Shown: piece after piece, positions 47,712 through 61,960 of the stretch
Layout: each line of letters begins with the position of its first letter
Position numbering within the stretch: the stretch's first letter is position 1
DNA from: Pilaira anomala
Lineage: Eukaryota > Mucoromycota > Mucoromycetes > Mucorales > Mucoraceae
NCBI GenBank assembly: GCA_025716855.1
Contig: JAIXMQ010000001.1
Location: 496,001 to 560,000, forward strand
Length of the DNA stretch: 64,000 bases
Reading direction: 5' to 3'
Notes under the pieces: model-generated
The model's input: the letters and a program-made list of their open reading frames with translations, nothing else
Told to the model about the DNA's origin: nothing
The model's database searches: none
Translations under genes and position numbers: made by a program

Positions 47712-48711
47712 TTTTTTTTTGTTAATAAAAAAAAAGAAAGGAAAGAAAAGAATAAAATGGAAAAAAAAAGTTTATTTAAAAACTGTTTCTCTTTCTGTAC
47801 TACAAGTATATATAACACCATCTTATTGTTTGACTGGTTTTTTCATATGATATTCTCGTTGTATGATTTATCTAATATATATACAGTCGTGATGGGTTCA
47901 ATTGGCGGATTTTTTTTTTTTTTTTTTTCAATTAGCGGATTTTAATTTTTCAATTCACGTATTAAAACACATTTTATATCCTTTGCCAGTAGAGTATTAT
48001 CCATAACAAGATATAAATCATTTATGAGTTCAGGGAATTTATCTAATTGATTCAAAGTGTACCCTTCAAAAAACTCAAGATAGTGACCCATTTTTTCTAT
48101 TATTAACGCTTGCAACCTTTCTCTTACGAGTGCATTGGTAATAATCTAAATTTGAACAAACCAAAGAAAGAGATCTTTTTATCTCTCTCTCTCTCCTTTT
48201 TATACAGTAATTTAAAATTAAAAATCATGATGATCAATAATTATCAGGTGAATGTGAGCGTAGATTTTTGTAGTGATAATGCAATGATAGATTATGCAGT
48301 GTGTCACATGTCAGTAAGTAGTCTTATATCCATTTATAATGAACAATGGTTGAACACAAATTTAACCGATTGATTTTAAAATACATATAGTTGATCTTTT
48401 TGCTTCTTTTTATTTCTTTGTTATTAAAAAACAAAGCCACACACATATTATTTTTTTTTTTAAAAAAAGTAAACATTGTCAATTGAATAAATATCAAAAG
48501 AGCCAAGGAAAGCTAAAAAAAAAAAAAAAGAACACGCAAATTCTTTTTTTTTTTTTTCTGCCAACATGTGTTTCCTTCAATGTCCGCCTTTAAAAAAGAA
48601 AGTTTTTTTCTTTCCAAGCCCAAACTTGATGATATATGTCAATAGGAACAAAATAATAAGCCTGATTGTAAAACTTTAAAAAAGTACCGTTCATTGCATT
48701 ATACAATTTTT
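47712..48711. other. Intergenic, T-rich
   Basis: Promoter region of the acyl-CoA synthetase gene and AT-rich spacer with a short (CT)n run near 48182-48195. No gene supported. Confidence 0.5.
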
Positions 48712-49709
48712 TCAAAAGTCGGTCTCTTTGATACACCTTTTGCCAAAATGATGTCGCACTGTGAAAAAAAAAAGTGTTGTATGTTTTTAGAAAAGAGTGT
48801 CGCACAATTTAGGAAAACAGTGTCGTGCTTTTCAAAAAATCGCGTATAGTCCTTCCAACGTCAAAGAGCGGGGGGTTTTTTTTTCAGTGGAAGAATGACC
48901 GAGTTCAATGAAAAAATGAACCGGATTCATCAGTAAATCATCTAATCTGCTTTTTCATTCCAACAACTAATGAGCATAGCTCGTGATCAAGCTATTTGTA
49001 GGGTTTTTTTTTGTAAAAGACTATAGCAAGGAAAATGCAGCAAGATTGTCTAAAAGAATCGAAGAATTAGGCACTTTCGACGTGTGTTATGAAAAATGAT
49101 TCTAATCGACCTGTTCTACTCAATGTCGCCGACATACGTTCTCAACCTTCAATTTTTAAAACTTACAAAACTTCGAAAGAAGAAACATGCAATGGTAAGA
49201 CGATGCCATTTAATAGCTTGGCTAAATAAATCAAACTTACATTTTTGTCCGTAGGCGAATGATGCAACAATTTTATTAAACATATATACAATTATCATCT
49301 AATTTATTATAGACCTTGAAGTCGTAAAAGATCAATAAAAATATAATTTTTAATGGGATAATGTTTTTGGTATAACAATATAAGGTATAGTAAAGTTTTT
49401 AGACTTTTTTTGGATCTTTGAACTGGTGCCGATCTACAATTAAAACGTGATAGCACTGTTGGGTCATTTAACACAGCCTCTCTCTTGAACTCGTGGAGTT
49501 TTTTTTCATCAAGTCATTTGTCAACGATAACTGTCTTTAAGTTTTTGTGAATGCTAACAAAGATGTGTTAGAAGTGTAACTAAAGCTGGGTTTTTTTTTC
49601 TGTATGCAATTTAACTTACTTGAAAAAGCGTTGTATATCATTTATGTTTGTGGAAAGTCCTGCGAAGTCTATGGCTACAAGACAAATGTCTGTTTCAGAT
49701 GAATTGATA

Positions 49710-49888
49710 CCGTACCCGCTCTATTTAAGGCCGTTCGATTTAAGGCCATTTCCGATTTAAGGCCGCAATTTTCCTGAATATTTTGCCTATTTTAACTTTT
49801 TTCAAGGCAGCATAAATAAGGCCATGACACGATTTAAGACCGCAAAAGTCTGAAATTTTTTACGGCCTTATATATAGAGCGGGTACTG
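49710..49888. mobile_element. 179-bp Tc1/mariner-type MITE
   Basis: Ends are inverted: left CCGTACCCGCTCTATTTAAG and right, read in reverse complement, CAGTACCCGCTCTATATATA, each followed by GGCCGT. The element is bracketed by TA dinucleotides (49708-49709 and 49889-49890), the target duplication of Tc1/mariner transposons, whose ends usually begin CAGT. The interior has repeated GATTTAAGGCC words and no coding frame. It sits inside the larger candidate element at 48712-51404, so it inserted later. Confidence 0.8.
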
Positions 49889-50254
49889 TATAAGAAAGCA
49901 TTTAGAACACCAACTTGCAAATGCTATTTCGGACTTCTTGCTCATGCATTCAGCTTTTGAAATAACCGATTCATAAACTTCTTTCTTTTCAATTTCTTGA
50001 AGGGAATAGAGAGTGCTTCATTTTGAGGATTTGTAGTTTTGTAAACCTCATTTAGAAACATGATTACCTTGTCGTTCTAAAACTAAATTAAAATTTTAGT
50101 GTCAAAATATGAGGAATATCATGTATCTTTCAGTGTTTACCAAGTTCAGCTTTTGCTCCCTCTTTTATCTCAAGCTCTACATCTGAGTGTTCACTTAATT
50201 AACGTTTAAAAGTTATAGGATCGTTCCGAATCACACTTAAATGCACCAGAACAG

Positions 50255-50364
50255 TTCATTTTGTCGTTGAGCTCGATTCATTTTGTCGTTGAGCTCGATC
50301 CATTTTGTCGTTGAGCTCGATTCATTTTGTCGTTGAACTCGGTTCATTTTTTCGTTGAACCCAG
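50255..50364 (+). repeat. Five tandem 22-bp iterons
   Basis: Unit begins TTCATTTTGTCGTTGAGCTC and is 22 bp long. Copies 1, 2 and 4 are nearly identical, while copies 3 and 5 carry one to several changes. An inverted single copy at 48899-48920 matches the fifth unit best. Confidence 0.9.
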
Positions 50365-50823
50365 CTCATTGGAGAGTTGTGGGAGCTGGTTATTTACACC
50401 CGAAATTTATCAAAGAAGGAAAGCGCACCATAATTTCCGGAATAACGTTAAATGTCTAACAATACTTACGACTTTCCTCAACGCAGACTTATATGCCAAC
50501 AACAGCACCAACAACAATGGAAGACCCTCAATGTATGGCCAATGGAGCGATAAGAGAAGAATGGCTTTTGTCAAAGATATGATTGAATACCATCCTTTTA
50601 GGTGGGGGTAGCATCTGCCTAGAAAGAGGTAGTAGCTGATGCCAACAATACAGATCAAAGCTTGAATAAACTTGCTAGATCAACACTCGAGGATAATCTG
50701 AAAAAATTCATCAAGGATATCAAGGATAAGATGACTAAGGATTTTCTGGAAACAGGAACTCATGATTCTGAGACAACCTTTGAGAATAGCATGCTTACTC
50801 TTATAACTATGTATAGTAAATAA
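50327..50823 (+). pseudogene. Decayed coding sequence inside the candidate element
   Basis: The frame from 50327 reads SWLFTPEIYQRRKAHHNFRN, then NVKCLTILTTFLNADLYANN, and stops at 50611. After a shift, the frame AKSLNKLARSTLEDN-like (true reading QSLNKLARSTLEDNLKKFIK, then DIKDKMTKDFLETGTHDSET) stays open to a stop at about 50823. It looks like one former protein of unknown family, perhaps the element's own cargo. Confidence 0.35.
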
Positions 50824-51254
50824 AAAGTTAGAAATTAAAGCACAATAATACTTATATATATATACATACTTTGATTCTAAAAAAAAAAAGATAGAGAAAC
50901 ACGACGACTCGACGGCAAAAAAAAAGAAAGTAAGAAGGTGCAAAAAGAATTAATCGAAAAAAAGGGATCACAACGCTTGATTAATTGAAGGTTCTAAAAG
51001 AGGCTCTGTGATGGCGACCTATCGAGTGAATAAATCGTCTTCATTTTCTGATTCTTGTTCAATGAGGTTAATTAATCTCTCCGTCAAGATTTTCGGCAAT
51101 AGTTAAAAGGTAATGGGTAAGACATTTTTATTAAGAGGATGTAGTATTTGATGGTGTGAAAAGAGAAAAGAGATTATCGTGACCCAACTTTTGTCCATTT
51201 TCCATCTTGGTAATTTCGAGTTTTTTTTTGACTGAAAAAAAACCGTTTATCAGC

Positions 51255-51297
<43 letters not shown>

Positions 51298-51398
51298 AAA
51301 AAGCACGATTCTGATTTCCTGAATTGTGCGACACTCTTTTCTAAAAACATACAGTGCGACATCATTTTGGCAAAAGGTGTAATCAACAAAGAGACCCG

Positions 51399-51487
51399 CC
51401 TTTTGAGAAAACAGTAACCACCCTTTTGAGAAAACAGTAACTGCCTTTTGGGAAAATTGTAAGCGCCTTTTGAGAAAACAGAAACCA
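51399..51487 (+). repeat. Four tandem ~22-bp repeats at the right border of the element
   Basis: Unit begins CCTTTTGAGAAAACAGTAAC. Four copies with substitutions (AACAG/AATTG/GAAAC) lie directly outside the right inverted end. The equivalent left border has only one degenerate copy (inverted CTTTTGAAAAAATTGTA near 48700-48718). Confidence 0.8.
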
Positions 51488-52150
51488 CCCTTTAGTGTTG
51501 CGCTAACTGTACAATGAAAAAGCCTAAAATGTGTATGTTGTACTGTCCAAGTTAAGTGAGAGAAGAGGCTTGTATTAAGCAAATATGCAATTTCTTAAAA
51601 AAAAAAAAAAAAAAAAGAAGAGCCACACAAGTGGCTGTTTTTATCATTGTTTTTATTTTCTATAATTATAGGGCTTATAATTAGGGCTTTGATAAAGAAA
51701 GTGAAACGATTCTTAAAAAGTTATATTATACTTGTTACACTGAAAGGAGTAAAAAAAAAAAATGAGTAGGAGGAAAAGGCGGAGATTTGCAAACAAATGA
51801 ATAACAATTGATAATATTCTGAATTATATTATAAACGAAAACAAAAAGAAAAAAAAAAAAAAGAATGATTTAACATCACAAAAACCTTTTTATTGAGTAG
51901 ATGTATATATATATATATATATATATTAAAGACAGAAAAAAGAATAACAGGCTGAATAATAAAAAAAAAAGTTTAATTCCCCCTCTCTGCCTCTCTGCCT
52001 CTCTCTCTCTCGCTCTCTCTCTCTTCCGTCAAATTTATATATAAATAGATTTTTTTTTTCTTCATAAAACTCTAGCTCTCTTTCTTAACTTTATTACTTT
52101 CTTTCTTTTCTCTCTCTCTCTTTTTATTTTTTTAAAAAATAACAATAAGG
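51488..52150 (+). promoter_or_regulatory. Promoter region with pyrimidine tract
   Basis: AT-rich spacer with (TA)n at 51903-51926. A strong CT-rich run at 51979-52026 (CCCCCTCTCTGCCTCTCTGC and following CTs) and a second at 52076-52120 lie just before the start codon at 52151, as in many highly used fungal promoters. Confidence 0.5.
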
Positions 52151-54119
52151 ATGAAAGCTGTTTATCTCTTATTTTTAGTCCTTTATCTTTCGATATGTAT
52201 TGTATTTGCACAGGAAGAATCAATCACACCGGAAGCACCAGCAACCACAACGGTCGCTGCTACAACTGAACCTCCTGCACCTGCTACAACCACTGAAGCT
52301 GCACCTGCCACAACCACTGAAGCTCCTACTACAGTTGCTGCTGCTACTACTACTACTACTACTGTCGCCGCCGCCGCCACTACTACTACTACCACATCTA
52401 CTGTAGATGCTGGTGATTGTTTATCTGCTGATGCCTTTTCTACAACGGATTTCTTTCCTAATAAACTCGGCGCTCTCGGTAAGAATATATATATATATAT
52501 ATAGATGCATATAACAACTACTAACCCATAATGTATACATAGATGCTTCTGCTCAATTTAGTGTGACTTATTCAAATACATACAAGTTAGTTCATAACCG
52601 TGCCTTAGATGAATATTATGTCTTGTATTGTACAAGAACTCAACCTGATGTAGGCAATACATTTCAATCAAAGACATTTATACAAATTCCTGTCAAGTCA
52701 TTTGCTGCTATTGATACCCGAGCACTTGGCTATCTCGATGTAATTTTTTTTTTTTTTTATAAATTAATTTGTTTGTGTTACAACATCTAACCTCCTTTTT
52801 TTTTTTTTTTTTTAATAATAGCTTCTTGGTCAAAGTAATAATATTGCTTATGTTGGTAATGTGACAAATGTGACTTCATCTTGTTCAAATAGAACACCTG
52901 CTTTATTTGATGTCAATAATCCTAACCTGGATCGTTCTGCTTATGATGTTGCAATTTATCCAAACTCTGCTAATAATGATCCAAAAGGTGTTGGATTAGG
53001 TATCAATTACGCTGCCACACCATTAGGTGTAAGTGAAATGAATTCATTTATATAAATATACATGTATACTCATCTTTTTTTTTTTTTTTATAGAATGCTC
53101 AATGGGTAAAATACTTTTCATTGTTCACCAATCAAGAAAGTCAAGCAGATACAATTTACAGTAACATTGTAACCGATTATCATACATTCCGTGACAGTAT
53201 CAATGAAGCAGGTCATATCTCCTATAAACGTAACATTACCTTTATGAACTATGATCCATCCTCTACCCGATTCAATCTCTTGCAAGATCAATACTTTAGA
53301 AACTTGACTTCAGATGCAGGTGCTGTATTGATTACGCCACCTGTGTTACAACCTGCAGATCCTAGTGTGATGAAGGGACAATTACAGAACGCATCACTTG
53401 TGATTGATTTAACTCCTGCTACTGCTTTTCAATCGACTGTAGATGGTTGGCAAAGTTGGCTTGGGTACTCAAAGAGCGCAATGGAAGTTGGTATCGCAGC
53501 AGCAGAAAAGACAACGGGCTCTAGTCGAGGTTATGTGAATTCTTTTGATGCCCCTCCTTTCCTTCGAAATGAACAGTTATGGAGATTGGACTTGGTCTCA
53601 AATCAAGGTGCATTAGATTATTGGACTCGTGGTATGGCAAGACCCGATTTGATGCTTCAAGATTTAATTCAAGCACAGTTCCCAGATTATTTCAAGTCGT
53701 CGTCACGTAAACGCGTCTTTTTAAGAGACTTTGATGGTGGAGAAAGTACGGGTACTGCAGCTGGTTCAGAAGATTATGGTTGTAATTTGAATCATTGGCA
53801 AAGAGCGGCTAGTGTAGATTATACAAATACAGCGGGTGATGCTCCTGATGTAGCTAGTAAGAAAAGTAGCAAGTTACCTTTAGCTGTCATTATTGGTGCT
53901 GGTGTAGCCGGTGGTTTAGTTGGTTTATCTTGTTTAGTTACTGCGCTCATCTTGATCATTCGTAAATTCAAAAATAACGGAAGTCAACGATTCACTCGTT
54001 TACATGACGAAACAAATAACGAGTTTAATCAAGGTAACTTGGATAGAGATCCCATGTTGATGGAAGAAAATAATGGACAAGCAGGTGGACGTCTTGGTGG
54101 TTCTGGAAGAGGTCTTTAA
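52151..54119 (+). CDS. Surface protein with periplasmic-binding-protein-like ectodomain
   Basis: Exons 52151-52478, 52543-52739, 52822-53028 and 53094-54119 are in phase and give 585 residues. A signal peptide (MKAVYLLFLVLYLSICIVFA) is followed by a threonine/alanine/proline-rich stalk to about residue 95, probably O-mannosylated. A globular domain of about 380 residues comes next (FSVTYSNTYKLVHNRALDEY; VKSFAAIDTRALGYLDLLGQ; AGAVLITPPVLQPADPS). A single transmembrane helix (PLAVIIGAGVAGGLVGLSCL onward, about 505-530) and a short cytosolic tail end the protein. The globular part resembles type III periplasmic binding proteins known from fungal surface proteins, as far as I remember. Ligand unknown. 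Type I membrane topology is inferred from the order of segments. Confidence 0.75.
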
Positions 54120-54475
54120 AAAAAAAATATATATATATATAATAATATTATTATTACTTGTAAATAAACACACAACAAAAAAAAAACATTTTTTTTTTTT
54201 TTTTATTTACGCGTGCGTAATATAATACATTATGTATAATATATAAAAAACGCATGCAGGACCTACAACAAAATAAAATAAAAAAAAACCTACTAAATTA
54301 TCTCCCAAAACGTGATTCCTTGCTATGCAATCAAATCAGACATGTTGTAACACAGAAAATAATGCCCAAAATTGTTTATAAAAAGGGCAAACATTAATTT
54401 CTTCTTTTTCTTTCTTTTTTTTTTTTTTCTGTTTCAATTAAAACTATTATTATTATTATTATTATTATTACTTCA
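54120..54475. other. Intergenic with TA and T homopolymers
   Basis: 3' UTR of the surface-protein gene, then T-rich leader and an (ATT)n run (54447-54470) just before the next start codon. No other feature. Confidence 0.5.
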
Positions 54476-54736
54476 ATGCTTCCATTTATTGTCTGTCCTG
54501 CCACATGTGAATTATGCGGAAACTGGCTTCCAGATCACAAGGTAAGTTATTGATAATACAAACTGTCACTTCTTTTAATATTTCATTTTTATCTAATCTT
54601 TTTTTTTTTTTTTTTCATCACTACTCTATAGGATTCATGTCCTCGTGATGGAGTTCATCCTTCTCAATGGTCACTAACAATCGAAGAAGATGAAGAATTG
54701 ATTGTTGAACAACTGATATCAGCACAAGAACCATAA
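54476..54736 (+). CDS. Small cysteine-rich protein, 56 residues
   Basis: Two exons, 54476-54541 and 54632-54736, with a GTAAGT donor and a TATAG acceptor after a T-run, in phase. The product starts MLPFIVCPATCELCGNWLPD and continues HKDSCPRDGVHPSQW, then an acidic tail ending SAQEP. The C-x3-C-x2-C ... C pattern followed by H and C suggests one small zinc site. Length and clean splicing argue for a real gene despite the size, but I know no family. It could also be an N-terminal fragment of a larger gene; the following 2.7 kb contain no further exon that I could see. Confidence 0.6.
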
Positions 54737-57476
54737 AAAAAAAAAGCAAGAAAATCGTCCTTTGTTTTTTTTTTCTTCTTTTTTCTTCTCACAATAACAC
54801 ACACATTTACATATATAAATAATTCCTTATACCAAAAAATATTTTTCTGTCAATTTTATTTATGATTGATGTCATATAAATAAACAACAATATTCTTTAC
54901 TACACTCTTTTTGGATCAATCATAAATAATGGCGGGTACTTCTTTTTTTTTAAAAAAAAAAAAAAACGCCCACAACTATTTTAGCGGAAAATAAAACGTT
55001 TTTTTTTTTAAATGATAAAACGCGTTCAGTGTATTATAAGTTGTATAATAAACTTTTCTGTTCTATATATATATATATAAAGGTAATTTCATTCATGTCC
55101 TTTATATTTCATAATTAATCGGCAAATGAATAAGTTCACGTCAATATGTACACGTTTTTTTTTTTTTTAATAATATACGCAAATGATCAATGAAATCTTA
55201 TATACATATAATCCGCGCGCAGTAGTAGTACTGCGTGTTTTAAAAGAACCCTATTTCTCTGAGAGAAGTAGAATGTTTCTATCAAACAAAAACCATGTAG
55301 AAAAAAAAGATTATAAATCCCAACAGTTTGGTAAAAAAAAAAAAAATGCACACACACACACACACACACACGCATTTTTTTTTTTTAAAAAAAAAAAGCA
55401 GAAAACAACTTTTTCTTCCGATTGTTACATTACATATTTGATTTTTATTGTTCTTTTTAACGTCCATTTGTTTATGTAAAAAAAAAAGCATCTTTCTTTT
55501 TATCACGTCTTTCTCTTTCTCTCTCTTTCTTTCTGAGTGTAAACCCTTTGATTACAAAAAAAAAAAACAACAACAACAGAAAGAATAATTAATTGATTTT
55601 AATTTTTTTTTTCTGTATTACACAAAATAATATACATATCATTTTACTTTGTTTATTTCGTACAACCATGCAGAAAAAAAAAGAAAGGGGGCTTTTTGTA
55701 TGTAAAAAGGTTACTAAAGAGACTCGGGGACACGCTATACACTCTTATTATCATAAAAACGATATCATTGTCAAAAAAAAAAGACACAAGCTTCTTTATA
55801 AAATAAACGCGAAAGGTTGCAAAAAAAAAAAAATAGTATGGTTCTTCGAGCAAAACCTGTTTTTTTTTAGCTTTACAGATATATTAAACTTGAACTTTAA
55901 TCCAATATCTAATCTTTTATCGAAATCAGTATGTGTTTATCTGAACAGGTTTAAATTGTCCTATGCTTACAAACAGTTAAATTTATATTTGTAACAACAA
56001 GTTCTACTAAGCTATAGGCTGCATTACTATAATCAAATCGATTAAGGGATATCTGATAATTGTTGAACTCTTCTCTTTCATTTTTTTTTTAGGAAATTGA
56101 TAGTTGTTTTGTTATCGTCTTATTTGACTCATAACATCGTTCGCCACACTCGGCCCAGAGCACTTTAAATGAAGTACCGCAAACATAGACACATAAAAAT
56201 TTACTTGATGGTCGTAAAAAGCAGCTTGTAATTTTGATGTTAAATATATTAATTACTGTATATACACATATCAAAGATAAATATTATTCCAAAAACTATT
56301 GATACGATACACATTTCTCTTGTAAATACATGTAAAAATTAAACATCATCACCTGCCTATTTTTTTTTCTCTCTCTCCCAAATCATCACTTTAAAAACAA
56401 CCTCTCTTTTAAAACTATCATTGCATTATGGTAGCAAAGTCTCTACACTACGCTTTGTGTTACAACTGACCTTACTTAGTTTTTTTTTTTCTCTGCTACC
56501 ATAATGCGGTGGTAGTTTCAAAAGGACCGGTTGATTTGGGAAAAAAAAAAATGGGAGTTTCCTGTATTAGGAAATCTGTGGGCTCTCTAAATGAATTGAT
56601 AACTAAACCCAACATAATAAATTATTCAATGTATGTAAATATCTTTATACTGTAAATATAAAGATCGACATGAAAATGAGGCAAATTTTTTGTAGTCAAA
56701 AAAAATTGAAGGATCAATCTCTGTTATTTTTGTACACATACACACTTGCAAAACTGATCAAGATGATATAATAATGCTTCTCTTCACTCCTTCGATCAAG
56801 GACAAGCTTGGTATACCTGAATGATGTACACTAGATGAAATGTCGAACCACTTAATATGAATCCCATCGATCTTTATAAAATCTGTTTTATTTTGTGTTT
56901 TTTTTTAAAAAAAAACATGTCATTATTAAACCTCTAAACTGCCTAGAAGAAAACTTGAAACCGTCATGAGGAGATTTGTAAAACGTGAAATTTGACATTT
57001 TTAAATGGGTACATAACTACAAAATTCCCCCCTGTTCTTGGATTTATCTCTTACAGAAACTAATTTATTTCATGAAAAGAGTATCCATGGAAACATATGT
57101 TTCATGTGATAACAAATATGGAGAAGCCATTTGAAAAAAAAAAAAAAAACTCATCTTATGTAACAGAAAAGATATCTCTAGACTTTAAATTTTTGGATAG
57201 AAGCTTAAAGTACCTGATACAAGACAGATAAAGTCTTTCCATATCTTTCTATTTTTAAATTGGCGAATTCATTGCTTGTAAAAAAAAACCACATCTTATG
57301 TAACCACACACGCACACATATATTACCAGTGAAAAAAAAAAAAAAAAAGTAAATAAAACACGACCCTATTATTTATTTATTTTTTATAACTTTTTTTTTT
57401 TTTTTCTTCTCTCTCTCTTCATCTCTCTCTCTTTTTTTTTATTTACATATATATTATATTTCAATCTAAAAAGTAA
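54737..57476. other. Long AT-rich intergenic region
   Basis: No gene. It holds a (CA)n run at 55349-55372, many A/T homopolymers and one strong imperfect hairpin at 56404-56527 (listed separately). A CT-rich tract (57406-57430) precedes the GCN5 start and probably belongs to its promoter. Confidence 0.5.
56404..56527. repeat. Large imperfect hairpin (inverted repeat)
   Basis: Left arm 56404-56436 ends GCATTATGGTAGCA; right arm 56494-56527 begins TGCTACCATAATGC. Arms are about 33 nt with a few mismatches around a 57-nt loop. There is no clear target duplication. It could be a tiny inverted-repeat element or a structured RNA. Confidence 0.75.
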
Positions 57477-60259
<2,783 letters not shown>

Positions 60260-60319
60260 TTTTTGCATACGTCACTAAAAAAAAAAAACTGTTGGTTTCT
60301 TTGAACTTTCTTTTTTTTT

Positions 60320-60350
<31 letters not shown>

Positions 60351-60476
60351 CTTTTTTTTTTATAACACGTGTTACATATAAAAATTTGTTGTTTGTTTTT
60401 ATTTTATAACAGTTCTTTTAGAATACATATAATTTTTTTTTTTTCTTATTTTTTTGTTCGGATTATTTAAATAAAA
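60260..60476. other. Short intergenic, T homopolymers
   Basis: T-runs totalling about 45 bases (60310-60360) separate GCN5 from EB1 in the same orientation; no other signal. Confidence 0.5.
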
Positions 60477-61659
60477 ATGGGAGAATCTCGTACAGAATTA
60501 TTAGCTTGGTTAAACGACCTTTTACAAACTAGATATACTAAAATTGAACAAGCTGGAACTGGTAAATAAAAATATAGAGAATAAGGGTTTTTTATTTTTG
60601 ACTAAACACACAAGAAAATTTTTTTTTTTTAAACCAGGTGCTGTTTATTGTCAAATCTTTGATTCCATCTATGGTACAGTTTTCTTTATCTACATCTATT
60701 TTCATTCTTTTAAATTCTTTTTTTTTTTTTTTTTTTACCCTTTAGGTGACGTACCTGTTAGTAAAGTCAAGTTTGAGGCAAAACTCGAATATGAATACCT
60801 TGGCAATTACAAAATTTTACAAAATGTGTTTAAAAAGCACAAGTAAGTATAACTTTATGAATCATCTTTTCTTTTTTCTTTTTTACTTATTCGTCTCCTA
60901 TTTTCTTTTTGTTTTTTTTTTTTTTTTTTTTTACTCCTGTTTTTTTTTTTTCATAACACAGGGTTGACAAGGTATGTTTAAACTTTAAAATACATATAGA
61001 ACGTGTCTATTTTACAAACACAGAAAACTAAAAAAAATCACCATCCTTAATAGATTGTTCCAGTTGATCGTTTAACGAAATGTAAACTTCAAGATAATCT
61101 TGAGTTTATGCAGTGGGTAAAGAGATTTTGGGACCAAAATTTCCCAGGTGGAGATTATGATGCAGTTGGACGTCGTAAAGGATTAGGTGGAGCACCTGTA
61201 TCTAGTGTACCCTCAGGTACGACGCGATCTTCTACTACAGGAGCCGGTACGAGTTCAGGTAGAGTAAGCTCTGCAGGTAAGAAAGCAACAAAGACACCTA
61301 CTTCACGTAGTGTTAGTCGTGGTGGTGGTGGTGGTCGTGCCAGTGTTTTAGATAATCATTCAGCCAGCATGATTATCGATCTTAACAAGCAAATTGCCGA
61401 ACTCAAGTTGACCGTAGACGGTCTTGAAAAAGAACGTGATTTTTATTTCGGAAAATTACGAGAGATTGAAATTGACGTGCAAGAGAACTTGGAAGCTGTC
61501 GAGTTAAACTGTCAAGAAACTGATCGTAACTTGGAAGACCATGAAGCTTTCCCTATCTTACAAAGTGTTCAAACTATCTTGTATAGTACAGAAGAAGGTT
61601 TTGAAGTTCCTCCTGAGGAAGAAGAAAAAGCTTTAGAATATGATGATGAAACTTTTTAG
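60477..61659 (+). CDS. EB1/Mal3 microtubule plus-end-binding protein
   Basis: Tracks growing microtubule ends and recruits partners. Exons 60477-60561, 60638-60673, 60746-60842, 60962-60971 and 61054-61659 give 277 residues. The calponin-homology domain covers about 1-115 (ELLAWLNDLLQTRYTKIEQA; VKFEAKLEYEYLGNYKILQN; CKLQDNLEFMQWVKRFWDQN). A serine/threonine/glycine-rich basic linker follows. The EB-homology coiled coil has FYFGKLREIEI, the usual partner-binding core. The tail ends DDETF, acidic with a terminal aromatic residue, like the EEY/F ends bound by CAP-Gly domains. One exon is 10 nt (encodes VDK plus one split base), yet restores the conserved KHKVDKIVPVDRL. The start codon is the only ATG near the 5' end. 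Confidence 0.94.
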
Positions 61660-61960
61660 ATCAACTATATCCCCCCACCCTCTAATTTTTTTTTTTTATA
61701 AAAAAAAAAAAAAAAAAAAAAAGAAATTCTCAGTGATATTATTACATACGCAACAATTTTTAAAAAACACGTAAAAAAAAAATATATATATATATTGTTA
61801 TTTGCATGTCATGTGATTTTTATTTTTTTTTTGATGTTTTTTTTTCCTCAAAAGAAAAAAAAAAAGAGTATATTTAAAATGTATATGAAAAAAAAAAGAA
61901 AAAAAAAAGGGAAGAGAGAGAGAGAGAAAGAGAGAGAGAGGAGAAAGGTATCTACATCGT
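61660..61960. other. 3' UTRs of two convergent genes
   Basis: A-run of about 24 at 61700-61722 and A/T low complexity between the EB1 and BET stops (301 bp apart); a (GA)n tract at 61912-61942. Confidence 0.5.

Larger units (their letters stand above)
48712..51404. mobile_element. Candidate 2.7-kb element with inverted ends and 22-bp iterons
   Basis: Left end 48712-48839 and right end 51297-51404 are inverted copies, roughly 80 percent alike by eye. Shared words include CACCTTTTGCCAAAATGATG, TCGCACTGT, TATGTTTTTAGAAAAGAGTG and TCGCACAATT. Inside, a 22-bp unit (TTCATTTTGTCGTTGAGCTC plus GA) is repeated five times at 50255-50364, and one inverted copy is at 48899-48920. A decayed plus-strand coding frame lies within (50327-50823). 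No transposase was recognised and target duplications are not obvious, so this is a candidate non-autonomous or decayed DNA transposon. Confidence 0.5.

Noticed and set aside
50255..50364. CRISPR array
   Set aside because: Units are contiguous without spacers and the genome is eukaryotic.
52183..52406. Antisense Val/Ala-rich and plus-strand Leu-rich frames over the Thr-rich stalk
   Set aside because: Produced by ACT/ACC codon repeats of the surface-protein gene.
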